The translations under genes and the position numbers were made by a program. A stretch of 64,000 bases of DNA from Bryobacter aggregatus MPL3 (GTDB taxonomy: Bacteria > Acidobacteriota > Terriglobia > Bryobacterales > Bryobacteraceae). Below the pieces are notes generated by a model that saw only the letters and a list, made by a program, of their open reading frames with translations, had not been told where the DNA came from and did no database searches. Shown here piece after piece: positions 1-9,033 of the stretch. Within the stretch, counting starts at the first letter, position 1. Every line of letters starts with the position of its first letter. The stretch spans positions 2,976,001 to 3,040,000 of the forward strand of contig NZ_JNIF01000003.1 of the NCBI RefSeq assembly GCF_000702445.1, in the 5' to 3' direction.

Positions 1-1041
1 CATATGGGAGGACTTGTACTTGGCCCGGGAAGCTCCACCCCCACCGCTGCCGCGTCCAATCGTCGCGTCGAGCCAGGGCGTCTGATTCACGTTCTGCGAT
101 ACCGAGCAGGTCTCGGCGCGCAGATCCACTTTCGGAATCCTGTCCTTCTCCGGCTGGCCTGCGATCGCGGCTCTCGGCTCACAAGGCCGGAACAATTCGA
201 GGAATTCGTGTAGCGGTTTCAAATCGTCGCAACTGCCATCCGGATTGCAGAACTGCACGGAAAAGCCAAAAGAGCCAGCCGATTTGTGTGAGATCGGAAA
301 GATGGCGAACATGCCCCAAGTGTCCGGATCTTTGCCGCGTGTCTCCCAGTAATTTCCATAAGTAGTGAGAATCTTCACAAAGCGGCTTTCCGTCATCGTC
401 GTCCAATCAAAGGAGACCGAGGCCCGTGCGATTTCGCGGGGCGCGGGCGGCAGCTTGTCAAACAGAAAGCCGGTGATGACCCCAAAGTTGCCGCCGCCTG
501 CTCCGAGACAAGCCCGAAACAGATCGGCGTCCGTCTTGCGATCCACCCGCCGCTGCACCACCTTGCCTTTGGCGTCCACGGTCAGGATGTCCACTGCCGA
601 CACCCAATCGACGGTAAGGCCATGCAGCCGGGCGAGTAAGCCATAGCCACCGCCGCTGATGTGCCCCCCTGCTCCCACTGAGTAACAAGTTCCCGCCGGG
701 ATGGTGAGCCCATAGCGTTTATAGAGGTCGAGGTAAGTATCTCCCAGCGATTTTCCCGCCGCAATGTAGTAGCGGGAATCATTCTTCACATGAGACTCGG
801 TCAGCAGCGATAAATCGAGAATGCTGCCGCCGGGGTTATTCATCACAAAGTCTTCGTAGCAGTGCCCGCCGCTGCGAATGGTGGGCCGCTTGCCTGCACT
901 GACAATCCGCTGCAAGGCGGCCGCCGCGTCTTCATTGCTCTCGCATAGAGTGATCTCGGTGGCCGTATTCTCCCAGCGAAGATTTCTGCTACGGCCCAAG
1001 ATCGAATAACGGGGGTCTGGTTTGCGAATGTCGACTGCCAT
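1..1041 (-). CDS. FAD-linked oxidase, berberine-bridge-enzyme type, C-terminus cut by window edge
   Basis: The frame runs 347 codons from an ATG at 1041 to base 1 with no stop, so the C-terminus lies outside the window. The N-terminal half is a PCMH-type FAD-binding domain. RSGGHCYEDF puts a histidine at residue 60 and GTCYSVGAGGHISGGGYG puts a cysteine at residue 119. In berberine-bridge-like and sugar or lignan oxidases these two residues bind the flavin covalently (8-alpha-histidyl and 6-S-cysteinyl), so a bicovalent FAD is expected. Such enzymes oxidise alcohols or sugars using oxygen; the substrate here cannot be told. No signal peptide is obvious. The gene lies downstream of the ester hydrolase on the same strand, separated by about 65 bp. 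Confidence 0.88.
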   Translation of the reverse strand, partial: MAVDIRKPDPRYSILGRSRNLRWENTATEITLCESNEDAAAALQRIVSAGKRPTIRSGGHCYEDFVMNNPGGSILDLSLLTESHVKNDSRYYIAAGKSLGDTYLDLYKRYGLTIPAGTCYSVGAGGHISGGGYGLLARLHGLTVDWVSAVDILTVDAKGKVVQRRVDRKTDADLFRACLGAGGGNFGVITGFLFDKLPPAPREIARASVSFDWTTMTESRFVKILTTYGNYWETRGKDPDTWGMFAIFPISHKSAGSFGFSVQFCNPDGSCDDLKPLHEFLELFRPCEPRAAIAGQPEKDRIPKVDLRAETCSVSQNVNQTPWLDATIGRGSGGGGASRAKYKSSHM

Positions 1042-1106
1042 GAAATACTTCCTGAAAATCTCAGTCTGGCATAACCGGCCAACAAACGTGCCCGCCTGAG
1101 CCCAAC

Positions 1107-2996
1107 TTAGTGCTGCGGTACGATCGGCAGCCAGATCGCGCTCGCCTGATCGCCAGAACGTAATACCGTTTGCGTTGCTTTGACATAGTCGCTTGGCTTG
1201 GCAAAGAAGATATTGGGAACATAGCTTTGCGGGTTGCGGTCATAGAGTGGGAACCAGCTCGATTGGATCTGCACCATGATCCGATGGCCAGGCAGGAACA
1301 CGTGATTCGCGGTAGGCAGCACAAACTTGAAGCGTGTTGGCTTTCCCGGTGAAATCGCTGATGGATTTGAAAAACTATCGCGATAGCGGCCGCGGAAGAT
1401 GTCCATTGACACCGGCAGCTGATAGCCGCTCATCTCCATCTGGCTCGGAACTTCGTCGGGATAGACATCGATCAGCTTCACCACCCAGTCGAGATCGGAT
1501 CCGGTGGTGGTGGCCAGCAGATCGGCAATCGGTTCCCCGCTGATGCGGACAGGCGCGCTGAGCACTGGTGTCTGATAGACCAGGACGTCCGTACGATCGG
1601 CAACCGCGCGCTGATCCGCCAGCAGGAAGGTCCGCCAGCGCTCGCCTTCTGAAAAGCGAATCGGACGCGGCAGATAGGGAACGGGCTTGGCGGGATCGGA
1701 CACATAGGAGTCGCCTTCGGCGGCTCCGCCCGGCTTCTCGAAGCCCAAGCCAAACTTTGCCTGCAGATAGATCGGCTTCAGCGGCGCGGCGCATCCTGCT
1801 TCGCAGGCGAGCGGCCATTGCCGCAAGCGATCCCAATGGTTCTCGCCTGTGTTGTAGATCAACACGGGCGGGGTATCTGCTTTCTTCGCTCCATCCTTCA
1901 GGTAAGTGTCAAAGAAGGGTTTCAGCACATCGCGCCGAAACTGCAAGGCGGTGTCTCCCTCAAACTTCAGCGGCCCCAGGCTGCTTCCGTCATAGTTGAC
2001 GCCGCTGTGCCGCCACGGCCCCATCACCAGATAGTTGGTGGCGGTCTTGCCTGCCGCCTTTAGCTTCAGATAGGTCTGGATCGCGCCCCACTCGTCTTCC
2101 TGATCCCAGATTCCCTGAATCCACATCGTCGGTACTGTGCTCGGCTTGGCGGCCACCATCTTGTCGAGCGCCTGTCCCTGCCAGAACGCATCGTAGGCCG
2201 GATGCTCCATCATCTTGCGCACCCAGGGGAGACGGTCGAGGCCATGCTTTTCGGCAAAGTCGCCCGCAGACCCGGCGCGGCGGAATTCTTCGTAATCGTC
2301 ATAGCCATCGCGGCGCACTCGCGTGCCCTGTCCGGTCTTGGTCGTCTGGCCCGCGCTGTAATCGAAATTTGGCTGGCGAAACGCGCCGTAGTGGAACCAG
2401 TCGTCACCCATCCAGCCATCCACCATCGGACTTTCGGGAGCCGCCACTTTCAGCGCGGGATGCGGTCCAAGCAGGGCCATCACCACCGTGAAGCCTTCGT
2501 AGGAAGAGCCGATCATCCCAACCTTGCCATTGGTTTCCGGAACATTCTTGATCAGCCAATCGATCGTGTCATAAGCATCGGTGACATGGTCAGTAGCGGT
2601 CGGGTTGAGGGGGCCCCGCACCGGACGCGTCATGACGTACTCACCCTCGGAACCATACTTTCCGCGCACATCTTGAAACACCCGGATGTAGCCGTCGGCC
2701 ACAAAGACTTCATCCCCCTGGGGCAAGGTGGCGAGCATCGAAAGGGAATCGGCACGCTTGGTGCGCGCAGCTGCGTTGTAAGGCGTGCGCGTCAGCAGGA
2801 TCGGCGCGCCTTTCGCACCTTTGGGGACGACGATCGAGGTGAACAACTTCACCCCGTCACGCATGGGAACCATCACTTCCCGTTTGTCGTAATCCCGATT
2901 GCCCAAGGGCGGCTGAAAGCCCTTCGGAATATCACCTTGACCTTGTAACAGCCCAACGAATGCGAGGGCCGCGATACAACTCAGACGAGTTACCAT
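1107..2996 (-). CDS. Exported alpha-amino-acid ester hydrolase-like (CocE/NonD family) serine hydrolase
   Basis: This 629-residue protein starts with a signal peptide (hydrophobic residues about 6-18, cleavage near Q-G-Q). It is an alpha/beta hydrolase of the CocE/X-Pro dipeptidyl-peptidase class. The nucleophile motif GSSYEG gives Ser165, WIQGIWDQED gives Asp298, and GPWRHSGVNY gives His330. These motifs and their spacing match the alpha-amino-acid ester hydrolases (cephalosporin acylases), which cleave or transfer alpha-amino acyl esters and beta-lactam side chains. The C-terminal half is the jelly-roll domain usual for the family. The protein is probably periplasmic. The exact substrate is inferred only from the motifs; a general peptidase or esterase role is possible. 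Confidence 0.9.
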   Translation of the reverse strand: MVTRLSCIAALAFVGLLQGQGDIPKGFQPPLGNRDYDKREVMVPMRDGVKLFTSIVVPKGAKGAPILLTRTPYNAAARTKRADSLSMLATLPQGDEVFVADGYIRVFQDVRGKYGSEGEYVMTRPVRGPLNPTATDHVTDAYDTIDWLIKNVPETNGKVGMIGSSYEGFTVVMALLGPHPALKVAAPESPMVDGWMGDDWFHYGAFRQPNFDYSAGQTTKTGQGTRVRRDGYDDYEEFRRAGSAGDFAEKHGLDRLPWVRKMMEHPAYDAFWQGQALDKMVAAKPSTVPTMWIQGIWDQEDEWGAIQTYLKLKAAGKTATNYLVMGPWRHSGVNYDGSSLGPLKFEGDTALQFRRDVLKPFFDTYLKDGAKKADTPPVLIYNTGENHWDRLRQWPLACEAGCAAPLKPIYLQAKFGLGFEKPGGAAEGDSYVSDPAKPVPYLPRPIRFSEGERWRTFLLADQRAVADRTDVLVYQTPVLSAPVRISGEPIADLLATTTGSDLDWVVKLIDVYPDEVPSQMEMSGYQLPVSMDIFRGRYRDSFSNPSAISPGKPTRFKFVLPTANHVFLPGHRIMVQIQSSWFPLYDRNPQSYVPNIFFAKPSDYVKATQTVLRSGDQASAIWLPIVPQH

Positions 2997-3005
2997 GCCA
3001 AGAGT

Positions 3006-3635
3006 TTAGCGTCCCAGAGGCAGATGTAATTTCTTCCCAAGCCTCCTCAACTCCGGCTTGAACTCCTCCTGCAAATTGCTGCCGGCGAAGGTGCCAAAGT
3101 TGATGAGCGTCCACTGTCCGGCGTGGACCGAATCATTGAAGCCCTGTGGCATATAGGTTTTGGTGATGAAGCCGGCAGCGATGGCCCCGGCAAAGTTCGA
3201 GAGAGCCGGCATCCTGCGGCCCCGATCTGACTTATCGACGAAGGTAAACAGCAGCGCATGGCCGATACGCCTTTTGATGCTGCTGGCGCCGGAGGGATGA
3301 TAACGCGGGTCTTCTCCGATCAAGCTGGCGACTCCAAACTGGGCCGTGCTTCCCGCGACATTTGAAGCGAGATTGTTGCCGACATTCCGGCCGTAGCCTG
3401 CCGCTCCCTGGCGCCACTCGCGCGGATAGGCATTCGGAGGATTCAACATCCGGTAGCCGCCAACCACCGCGCTGGTCAGCAGCGGCTCGATACCAAAAGA
3501 TTCGCGCAGCCACCAATTGGCTTTGATCTTGAAATCCACCGGTGGCAGCGGCGGAACAGGCGCGGTGGCTGGAGCTTGCGCGAGCAGCAGAGCGTGAGAA
3601 AGCAGCAATCCAATCGAAACGAATATTGACTTCAT
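3006..3635 (-). CDS. Exported protein of unknown function
   Basis: This 209-residue protein has a clear signal peptide (MKSIFVSIGLLLSHALLLAQ) followed by a short Pro/Ala-rich linker. The mature part is rich in Gly, Ala and Asn and has two weakly hydrophobic stretches (around residues 110-120 and 145-160), which could mean outer-membrane or periplasmic association. No catalytic motif is recognised. The stop lies 9 bp upstream of the ester hydrolase start at 2996, so the two are probably co-transcribed. I do not recognise the family beyond its resemblance to other small exported acidobacterial proteins. Confidence 0.75.
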   Translation of the reverse strand: MKSIFVSIGLLLSHALLLAQAPATAPVPPLPPVDFKIKANWWLRESFGIEPLLTSAVVGGYRMLNPPNAYPREWRQGAAGYGRNVGNNLASNVAGSTAQFGVASLIGEDPRYHPSGASSIKRRIGHALLFTFVDKSDRGRRMPALSNFAGAIAAGFITKTYMPQGFNDSVHAGQWTLINFGTFAGSNLQEEFKPELRRLGKKLHLPLGR

Positions 3636-3677
3636 AAATAAGATGCTCGGCGCTTCAGAATACCGCCTTCGTAGGGT

Positions 3678-4202
3678 TCAGCGTGAGCCGCGGTACTTGC
3701 GCAGCAGCTCGTAGAGCACAATCGCTCCGGCGCTCGAGACATTCAACGAATGCTTGGCTCCCAGCATCGGAAGCCGCACATAGGTGTCGCAACGGGCGAG
3801 CAACTCCGGCTGGATGCCATCCACTTCATGACCAAAGAGCAGCAGCACTGGCCACTTCGGCTTCCAGTCGAAAAGATCCACCGCCGTAACGGCCGTCTCG
3901 ATCGCGGCAATTTCGTAGCCGCGCGACTGCAACGCGCTGGTGGTCTCGAGTGCATCCGGGCAGTCGATCCAAGGAACATTCTCTTCGGCGCCGAGTGCGG
4001 TTTTGGTGATGGCGTTCTTCGGTGGGCGCGCGGTAATGCCGCTCAGGTAGATGCTTTCAATGCCAGCTCCGTCGGCCGTGCGGAAGAAGCTGCCGACGTT
4101 GTACATGCTGCGGATGTTGTCGAGCAACAGCGAGACCGGCAGCTTCTGGATGTGGTCATAGGTGGTGGCGGCGTTTGTCGCGCGAAAAGGAACTCGCTCC
4201 AT
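3678..4202 (-). CDS. Small SpoU/TrmH-family RNA 2'-O-methyltransferase
   Basis: This 174-residue protein is a minimal SPOUT methyltransferase. All three conserved SpoU motifs are visible: NVGSFFRTADG near residue 36, the glycine-rich FGHEVDGI near residue 123, and SLNVSSAGAIVLYE near the C-terminus, which forms the knotted SAM site. The family methylates ribose 2'-OH in tRNA or rRNA. The N-terminal RNA-binding extension of RlmB or TrmH is missing, so this is a short TrmL-like version; the target nucleotide cannot be assigned. The start lies 3 bp after the stop of the M50 peptidase gene, so it belongs to the clpB-led run of genes. Confidence 0.9.
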   Translation of the reverse strand: MERVPFRATNAATTYDHIQKLPVSLLLDNIRSMYNVGSFFRTADGAGIESIYLSGITARPPKNAITKTALGAEENVPWIDCPDALETTSALQSRGYEIAAIETAVTAVDLFDWKPKWPVLLLFGHEVDGIQPELLARCDTYVRLPMLGAKHSLNVSSAGAIVLYELLRKYRGSR

Positions 4203-4205
4203 GTC

Positions 4206-5234
4206 TTAAGCGCCACTCAACAGGCCACGATCCCAATGCGCTGTCAGTACGCTGAGCAGTCCGAAGGCGCAAAGGAGGGCGACAAACTGGAGAAAGATTC
4301 CTTCGTCGTTTTCATCTGGCAAGTCCTTGGTGAACAACTTGTAGCCCGCGCCGAGTGAGACCAGAAAGAACATCGTCTCGCCGCTCAAATACCAGAGCAG
4401 CAGCATCGTCGCCAGCAGCATCCCGCGCTGCCGTTTGCCGAGCACTTTGTAGGCATGGCTGCCATCAAGCCCAAAGACGGGCAAGAGGTTGAAGAGGTTG
4501 ATCACCGCGCCGGTATGGGCGACAGCAGACATCCAGCGTTGGTCAAAAAGCTGCGCCATCCCTTCAAAAAACAGACTCGCGCCAAAGCCCCACCAGGGGC
4601 CCGCCAGCCCGATGCGCGCATCCTCTTTCGGATTGCGAATCGCCGCTTCGGAACGGATAAACGCGCCGAACATCGGAATAAACATCGGCGCGGACGAAGG
4701 GATGCCAAAACGCCGGAAAGCCCACATATGGCCCATTTCGTGGATGTAGATGCTGGCCACCAGGCCTACGGCATAGCGCCAGCCATAGAGCGCCCAATAG
4801 ACGCCCATCGAGGCAAACATGGAGAAAACCGTTTGCATCTTCGTCAACCCAAGGAACAGAAACTTCCCCTTGGTCAAAAGGATGAGTGCGAAGGTCTTGA
4901 ACTTCCAGAGAATGGCGCCAGCGACGCCCAGGCTGCCCACCAGCTTCTTCCAGGGTTGATCCTCAGGAACCGGATGCTCCATTTTCGGGGGCGGCAATTC
5001 GTTGAGCCGCGCGATGATCGATTGGAATTGGGACGATCCCGGAGGCAACAGCGCAAGCATCTGCTGGTAGAGATCGCGCGTCGCATCGATGTTGCCCACC
5101 GCGAGAGTTGCCTGGGCACGCTGATTCAGCTCTTGCAGTTCTTTGGTGAAGACCAATCGCTGGCATTGTGGGCAGGCAAGGACTCCTGAGGGAAGTGTGT
5201 TCCCACACTCCTGGCAAAATTCTGGCTGTTCCAC
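4206..5234 (-). CDS. Zinc-ribbon M50 (site-2-protease-like) membrane metallopeptidase
   Basis: This 342-residue protein joins three parts. The first is an N-terminal zinc ribbon (Cys7, Cys10, Cys21, Cys24). The second is a helical TPR-like stretch at about residues 30-80. The third is a membrane domain with the M50 signature HEMGH at 165-169 and the second motif NLLPVFGLDG at 249-258, whose Asp257 is the third zinc ligand. Family members cut substrates within the membrane, for example anti-sigma factors. Four to six membrane segments are visible. The start codon overlaps the last base of the upstream zinc-ribbon gene, so the two are translationally coupled and may work together. The substrate is unknown; no anti-sigma factor is nearby. 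Confidence 0.88.
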   Translation of the reverse strand: MEQPEFCQECGNTLPSGVLACPQCQRLVFTKELQELNQRAQATLAVGNIDATRDLYQQMLALLPPGSSQFQSIIARLNELPPPKMEHPVPEDQPWKKLVGSLGVAGAILWKFKTFALILLTKGKFLFLGLTKMQTVFSMFASMGVYWALYGWRYAVGLVASIYIHEMGHMWAFRRFGIPSSAPMFIPMFGAFIRSEAAIRNPKEDARIGLAGPWWGFGASLFFEGMAQLFDQRWMSAVAHTGAVINLFNLLPVFGLDGSHAYKVLGKRQRGMLLATMLLLWYLSGETMFFLVSLGAGYKLFTKDLPDENDEGIFLQFVALLCAFGLLSVLTAHWDRGLLSGA

Positions 5235-5872
5235 TAACTCTCCTGTTTAGCGACCGCGGTCGAAAAAGGACCTGCGATGCTCAGTTGCGCATTGCCGGTT
5301 TGCTGCCACGCCTGTTGGAGACCAAAGAACAGAATGGCAATCCCGAGAATGCCGCTCAAGCCATCTCCCCGCATCTCCAGATAAGGCTTGGCCATCGAAA
5401 TTCTAAGCATGATTACATATCCGGAATTGGACACAGGTTCGCGTCCGGACTGGTACAAGTCCCAGACAGCCTGGAAGAACCAACTGCCGCAGATGGCGAC
5501 ATAGGTCGCGACCACCGCAATGATCTGCATCGGCCGGCCTCCCAATCCATTGGTTCCCTTGCGCACGGCGGTGCCGATTAGCCAGCCGACTGCAATCGAG
5601 ATCAGCGCGAGTTCATAATTCGTGATGGTGAGAATGGCGGCATAGGCGATCGAGCAGGCCACCGCCGCCCCTAGCGCATATAGGATTCCACGCAGCAACA
5701 CCGATTTCTGCGGCGCCTCTTGCGACTTGCTCAAGTTCACCCCGCAATTGGGGCAGGCAGCTTGGCCGTTGACCGTGTAATAGCTTGCATGGATGCGGGC
5801 CCCGCACACCACGCAGGGCCCGACTCCGGCCGGATTCGAAAACTCTGCCTTCTCAAACTGTAAGTCGTCCAT
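5234..5872 (-). CDS. Zinc-ribbon multi-pass membrane protein of unknown function
   Basis: This 212-residue protein begins with a CxxC...CxxC zinc ribbon (CVVCGARI and ACPNCGVNL, residues about 20-45). After it come four predicted membrane helices (about 60-80, 82-100, 110-130 and 165-190). It sits between clpB (6 bp upstream) and the zinc-ribbon M50 peptidase (overlapping by one base). A zinc ribbon at the start of both membrane proteins suggests a shared partner or a common origin. No catalytic motif is seen. The function is unknown; the context hints at membrane protein quality control together with ClpB. Confidence 0.75.
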   Translation of the reverse strand: MDDLQFEKAEFSNPAGVGPCVVCGARIHASYYTVNGQAACPNCGVNLSKSQEAPQKSVLLRGILYALGAAVACSIAYAAILTITNYELALISIAVGWLIGTAVRKGTNGLGGRPMQIIAVVATYVAICGSWFFQAVWDLYQSGREPVSNSGYVIMLRISMAKPYLEMRGDGLSGILGIAILFFGLQQAWQQTGNAQLSIAGPFSTAVAKQES

Positions 5873-5878
5873 GAATCC

Positions 5879-8509
5879 TTAGGCTAACAAGACCGGATCA
5901 AAACGCAGATTTCCTGTCGAATGATCCAGATCGACGTCGACCTCCATGCCCGGGCGCACCTCCCCGCTCAGGAGTTTCCGCGCCAGCGGCGTTTCGATCT
6001 CCTTTTGGATGGCCCGCTTTAGCGGCCGCGCTCCGAATGCAGGATCATGACCGATCATCACCAGATGCGCACGTGCCGCGTCCGTGAGAATTAGCGTGAT
6101 CTTGCGATCGGCGAGACGAGCCCGCAACGTTTCCAGCTGAATCTCAACAATTTGCTTCAGATGCTCCTCGGTCAGAGAGTGGAAGACGATCGTCTCATCG
6201 ACACGGTTGAGGAACTCCGGCCGGAAGAAGTGTCGCAACTCCTCCATCACCGAGATCTTCATCATTTCGTACTCGACACCGTCGAAGTTATCTTCCGAGT
6301 CTCCCCGATACTCGAGGATGCGGTGTGAGCCGAGATTGGAGGTCATGATGATGATCGTGTTCTTGAAATCAACCCGGCGGCCCTGTCCATCGGTCAGATG
6401 GCCTTCATCGAGAATCTGCAGGAGGACGTTGAACACATCGGGATGCGCCTTCTCAATCTCATCGAAGAGCACCACGCAGTAGGGACGGCGCCGCACGAGT
6501 TCGGTCAACTGGCCTCCCTCTTCATAGCCGACATATCCCGGAGGCGCGCCTAGCAGGCGCGACACATTGTGCTTCTCTTGATATTCGGTCATGTCGATGC
6601 GCACCATCGCCTTCTCGTCATCGAACAGAAAACTGGCCAGCGCACGCGCCAACTCCGTTTTCCCCACCCCGGTGGGACCAAGGAAGATAAAGCTGCCGAT
6701 GGGGCGTTTGGGATCTTTGATGCCGCTGCGGGCCCGCAGTACTGCTTCTGAGACGGCGGTGACAGCCTCCGATTGGCCGATGACGCGCTTGTGCAACTCG
6801 GCTTCCAGGTGGAGCAGTTTTTGCATCTCGCCTTCGAGGAGTTTCGAAACCGGAATCCCGGTCCAGCGGGCGACAACGTCGGCGATGTCTTCTTCGTCCA
6901 CTTCCTCCTTCAGCATCTTGGCCTGCCCCTGATTGGCAGCCAGTTTGGCTTCGGTATCGGCGAGATCGCGTTCCAGTTGCGGAATCTCGCCAAACTTGAT
7001 CTTCGCCGCGGCGCTGTAGTCGGCGGAGCGCTCCACTCTCTCGAGATCGGCGCGTTTCTGCTCCAACTGTTCGCGAATGGAACGGAGCCGGTCGACGCCT
7101 CCCTTTTCGAGATCCCACTGTGCTTTCAGCCCGTCAGCATCGCTCTTCAAGTCGGCGAGCTCTTTTTCCAGGCGCTCCAGGCGGTCTTTTGATGCCGGGT
7201 CGTCTTCTTTGGCCAGCGCCGTGCGCTCGATTTCCAGCTGCATGACACGGCGGGAGATCTCGTCAAGAGCGGCAGGCATCGAATCAATTTCGGTACGGAG
7301 CTTGGCGGCCGATTCATCCACCAGATCGATCGCCTTGTCAGGCAGAAAACGATCGGTGATGTAGCGATTGGACAGCACCGCGGCAGCCACCAGCGCAGCA
7401 TCCTTGATGCGGACGCCGTGATGGACCTCGTAGCGCTCCTTCAAGCCACGCAGGATGGAAATTGTGTCCTCCACGGAGGGTTGATCGACCATGACCGGCT
7501 GGAAACGGCGTTCGAGCGCGGCGTCCTTCTCGATGTACTTGCGATACTCATCGAGCGTTGTCGCGCCAATGCAATGCATTTCGCCACGTGCCAGCGCCGG
7601 TTTCAGCAGATTGCCCGCGTCCATCGACCCTTCGGTCTTTCCCGCACCCACGACCGTGTGCAACTCGTCGATGAACAGAATCACCTGGCCATTGGAAGAC
7701 GTTACTTCCTTCAGCACGGCCTTGAGCCGCTCTTCGAATTCACCACGGTACTTTGCGCCTGCAATCAGCGCGCCCATATCGAGCGAAACCACGCGTTTGT
7801 TCTTCAAGCCCTCGGGGACATCGCCGCGAACGATCCGCTGCGCCAAGCCTTCGGCGATCGCGGTTTTGCCGACGCCGGGTTCTCCGATCAGCACCGGATT
7901 ATTCTTAGTGCGGCGCGAAAGCACCTGAATCACGCGGCGGATCTCTTCGTCGCGTCCGATCACCGGGTCCAATTTGCCCTGGGAGGCGGCTGCCGTCAGG
8001 TCCCGGCCATATTTTTCGAGGGATTCGTAGGTATCTTCTGGGTTCTGTGTGGTCACGCGTTGGGCTCCTCGGACGCTCTGGATGGCCGCTTCGAGTTTGT
8101 CCTTGCGGGCGCCGGCTTCTTTCAGCAGCCTTCCTGTGGCTCCACTATCTCCTGTTGCGGCCAGAAGAATGTGCTCCACGCTCAGGAAATCATCCTTACG
8201 CTTTTTCGCTTCCTCCTCTGCATCGGAGAAGAGCTTGGTAAGCCGGCTCGTGATGTAGACCTGATCGGGTCCGCCGCTCGGAGTGGAAACCTTGGGCAGC
8301 TTGTCGATCTCGCGTTCCAGCCGCTCCTTCAATAATTCAGGCTGGATCTCAGCTTTCCTGAGAATCGCCTGCGCCAACCCATTCTGTTGTTCCAGAAGGG
8401 CGACGATTTCATGTTCCACGTCAACTTGCTGGTTCTGTTGGCGAAGCGCCAATCCCTGCGCTGCACGCAGTGATTCTTGAACCTTTTCTGTGAAGCGATT
8501 GAAGTCCAT
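5879..8509 (-). CDS. clpB: ATP-dependent disaggregase ClpB
   Basis: At 876 residues this is a full-length Hsp100 chaperone that, with DnaK, pulls polypeptides out of aggregates in the cytoplasm. It has the N-terminal double Clp repeat (1-145), first AAA+ domain with Walker A GEPGVGKT (209-216) and Walker B near LFIDELH, the ClpB-specific coiled-coil middle domain (about 405-530, rich in Glu, Lys and Arg), second AAA+ domain with GPTGVGKTE and LFDEIEKAH, and the D2 C-terminal domain. The tyrosine pore loop [10 protein letters not shown] is present. It leads a same-strand run with two zinc-ribbon membrane proteins and a SpoU methylase. No HrcA/CIRCE-type repeat was recognised in the 116-bp upstream gap. 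Confidence 0.98.
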   Translation of the reverse strand: MDFNRFTEKVQESLRAAQGLALRQQNQQVDVEHEIVALLEQQNGLAQAILRKAEIQPELLKERLEREIDKLPKVSTPSGGPDQVYITSRLTKLFSDAEEEAKKRKDDFLSVEHILLAATGDSGATGRLLKEAGARKDKLEAAIQSVRGAQRVTTQNPEDTYESLEKYGRDLTAAASQGKLDPVIGRDEEIRRVIQVLSRRTKNNPVLIGEPGVGKTAIAEGLAQRIVRGDVPEGLKNKRVVSLDMGALIAGAKYRGEFEERLKAVLKEVTSSNGQVILFIDELHTVVGAGKTEGSMDAGNLLKPALARGEMHCIGATTLDEYRKYIEKDAALERRFQPVMVDQPSVEDTISILRGLKERYEVHHGVRIKDAALVAAAVLSNRYITDRFLPDKAIDLVDESAAKLRTEIDSMPAALDEISRRVMQLEIERTALAKEDDPASKDRLERLEKELADLKSDADGLKAQWDLEKGGVDRLRSIREQLEQKRADLERVERSADYSAAAKIKFGEIPQLERDLADTEAKLAANQGQAKMLKEEVDEEDIADVVARWTGIPVSKLLEGEMQKLLHLEAELHKRVIGQSEAVTAVSEAVLRARSGIKDPKRPIGSFIFLGPTGVGKTELARALASFLFDDEKAMVRIDMTEYQEKHNVSRLLGAPPGYVGYEEGGQLTELVRRRPYCVVLFDEIEKAHPDVFNVLLQILDEGHLTDGQGRRVDFKNTIIIMTSNLGSHRILEYRGDSEDNFDGVEYEMMKISVMEELRHFFRPEFLNRVDETIVFHSLTEEHLKQIVEIQLETLRARLADRKITLILTDAARAHLVMIGHDPAFGARPLKRAIQKEIETPLARKLLSGEVRPGMEVDVDLDHSTGNLRFDPVLLA

Positions 8510-8625
8510 AATGCCTTACATCCTTAGAATAGGTCATTAGTCTTATATTGTCTATTTATATGAGTGCTTATTGCTAATATATTTTCTGGCGTGGTGGCAA
8601 CACACTGCGTATATCCTGTCAGGAG

Positions 8626-9033
8626 ATGAAGTTCGTCGCTCTGTTTCTGTTTGTCACACTTCTCGGATGTAATTCGGGGTCCGAAGGGACTCCGGCGAGT
8701 CCGGAAGAAGCGAAAGACTACATCCGGAATTTGGCTTTGAGCGGAGTGGAAATGAAGGCCGCGGAGAGTTTCGGCGGTCAGCAGCTGGTAGAGATTACCG
8801 GAAAGATTACGAACCGGGGGGAGAAACCGCTCCGCCGGGTCGACCTGATCTGCATCTTTCATGATCCCTATCAGCAGGTGGTCCTCCGGGAGACCGTCTC
8901 GATTGTCCGCCCGGATCGCGGTGGCTTGAAGGCGCATGAAACCAAGGACTTCCGTTTGCCTTTTGATCAGATTCCCAAAAGCTGGAGCCAGGCGATGCCG
9001 CAAATGGTCATCGGTCGCGTGGTCTTCGAGTGA
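8626..9033 (+). CDS. Small lipoprotein with an FxLYD-like domain
   Basis: This 135-residue protein has a lipoprotein signal: a hydrophobic stretch, then the lipobox L-L-G-C with Cys15 as the lipid anchor. The mature region reads as a single beta-sandwich of the FxLYD/DUF3426-like kind (V-E-I-T-G-K-I-T-N-R-G-E-K-P-L-R-R-V then a Y-D-like turn), a fold common in small envelope proteins. The stop overlaps the GTG start of the next gene by 4 bp (GTGA), so the pair is translationally coupled. It is divergent from clpB. The function is unknown. Confidence 0.75.
   Translation: MKFVALFLFVTLLGCNSGSEGTPASPEEAKDYIRNLALSGVEMKAAESFGGQQLVEITGKITNRGEKPLRRVDLICIFHDPYQQVVLRETVSIVRPDRGGLKAHETKDFRLPFDQIPKSWSQAMPQMVIGRVVFE

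Noticed and set aside
7418-8335. 305-codon plus-strand frame inside clpB
   Set aside because: Antisense to a strongly conserved chaperone; no motif or ribosome site.
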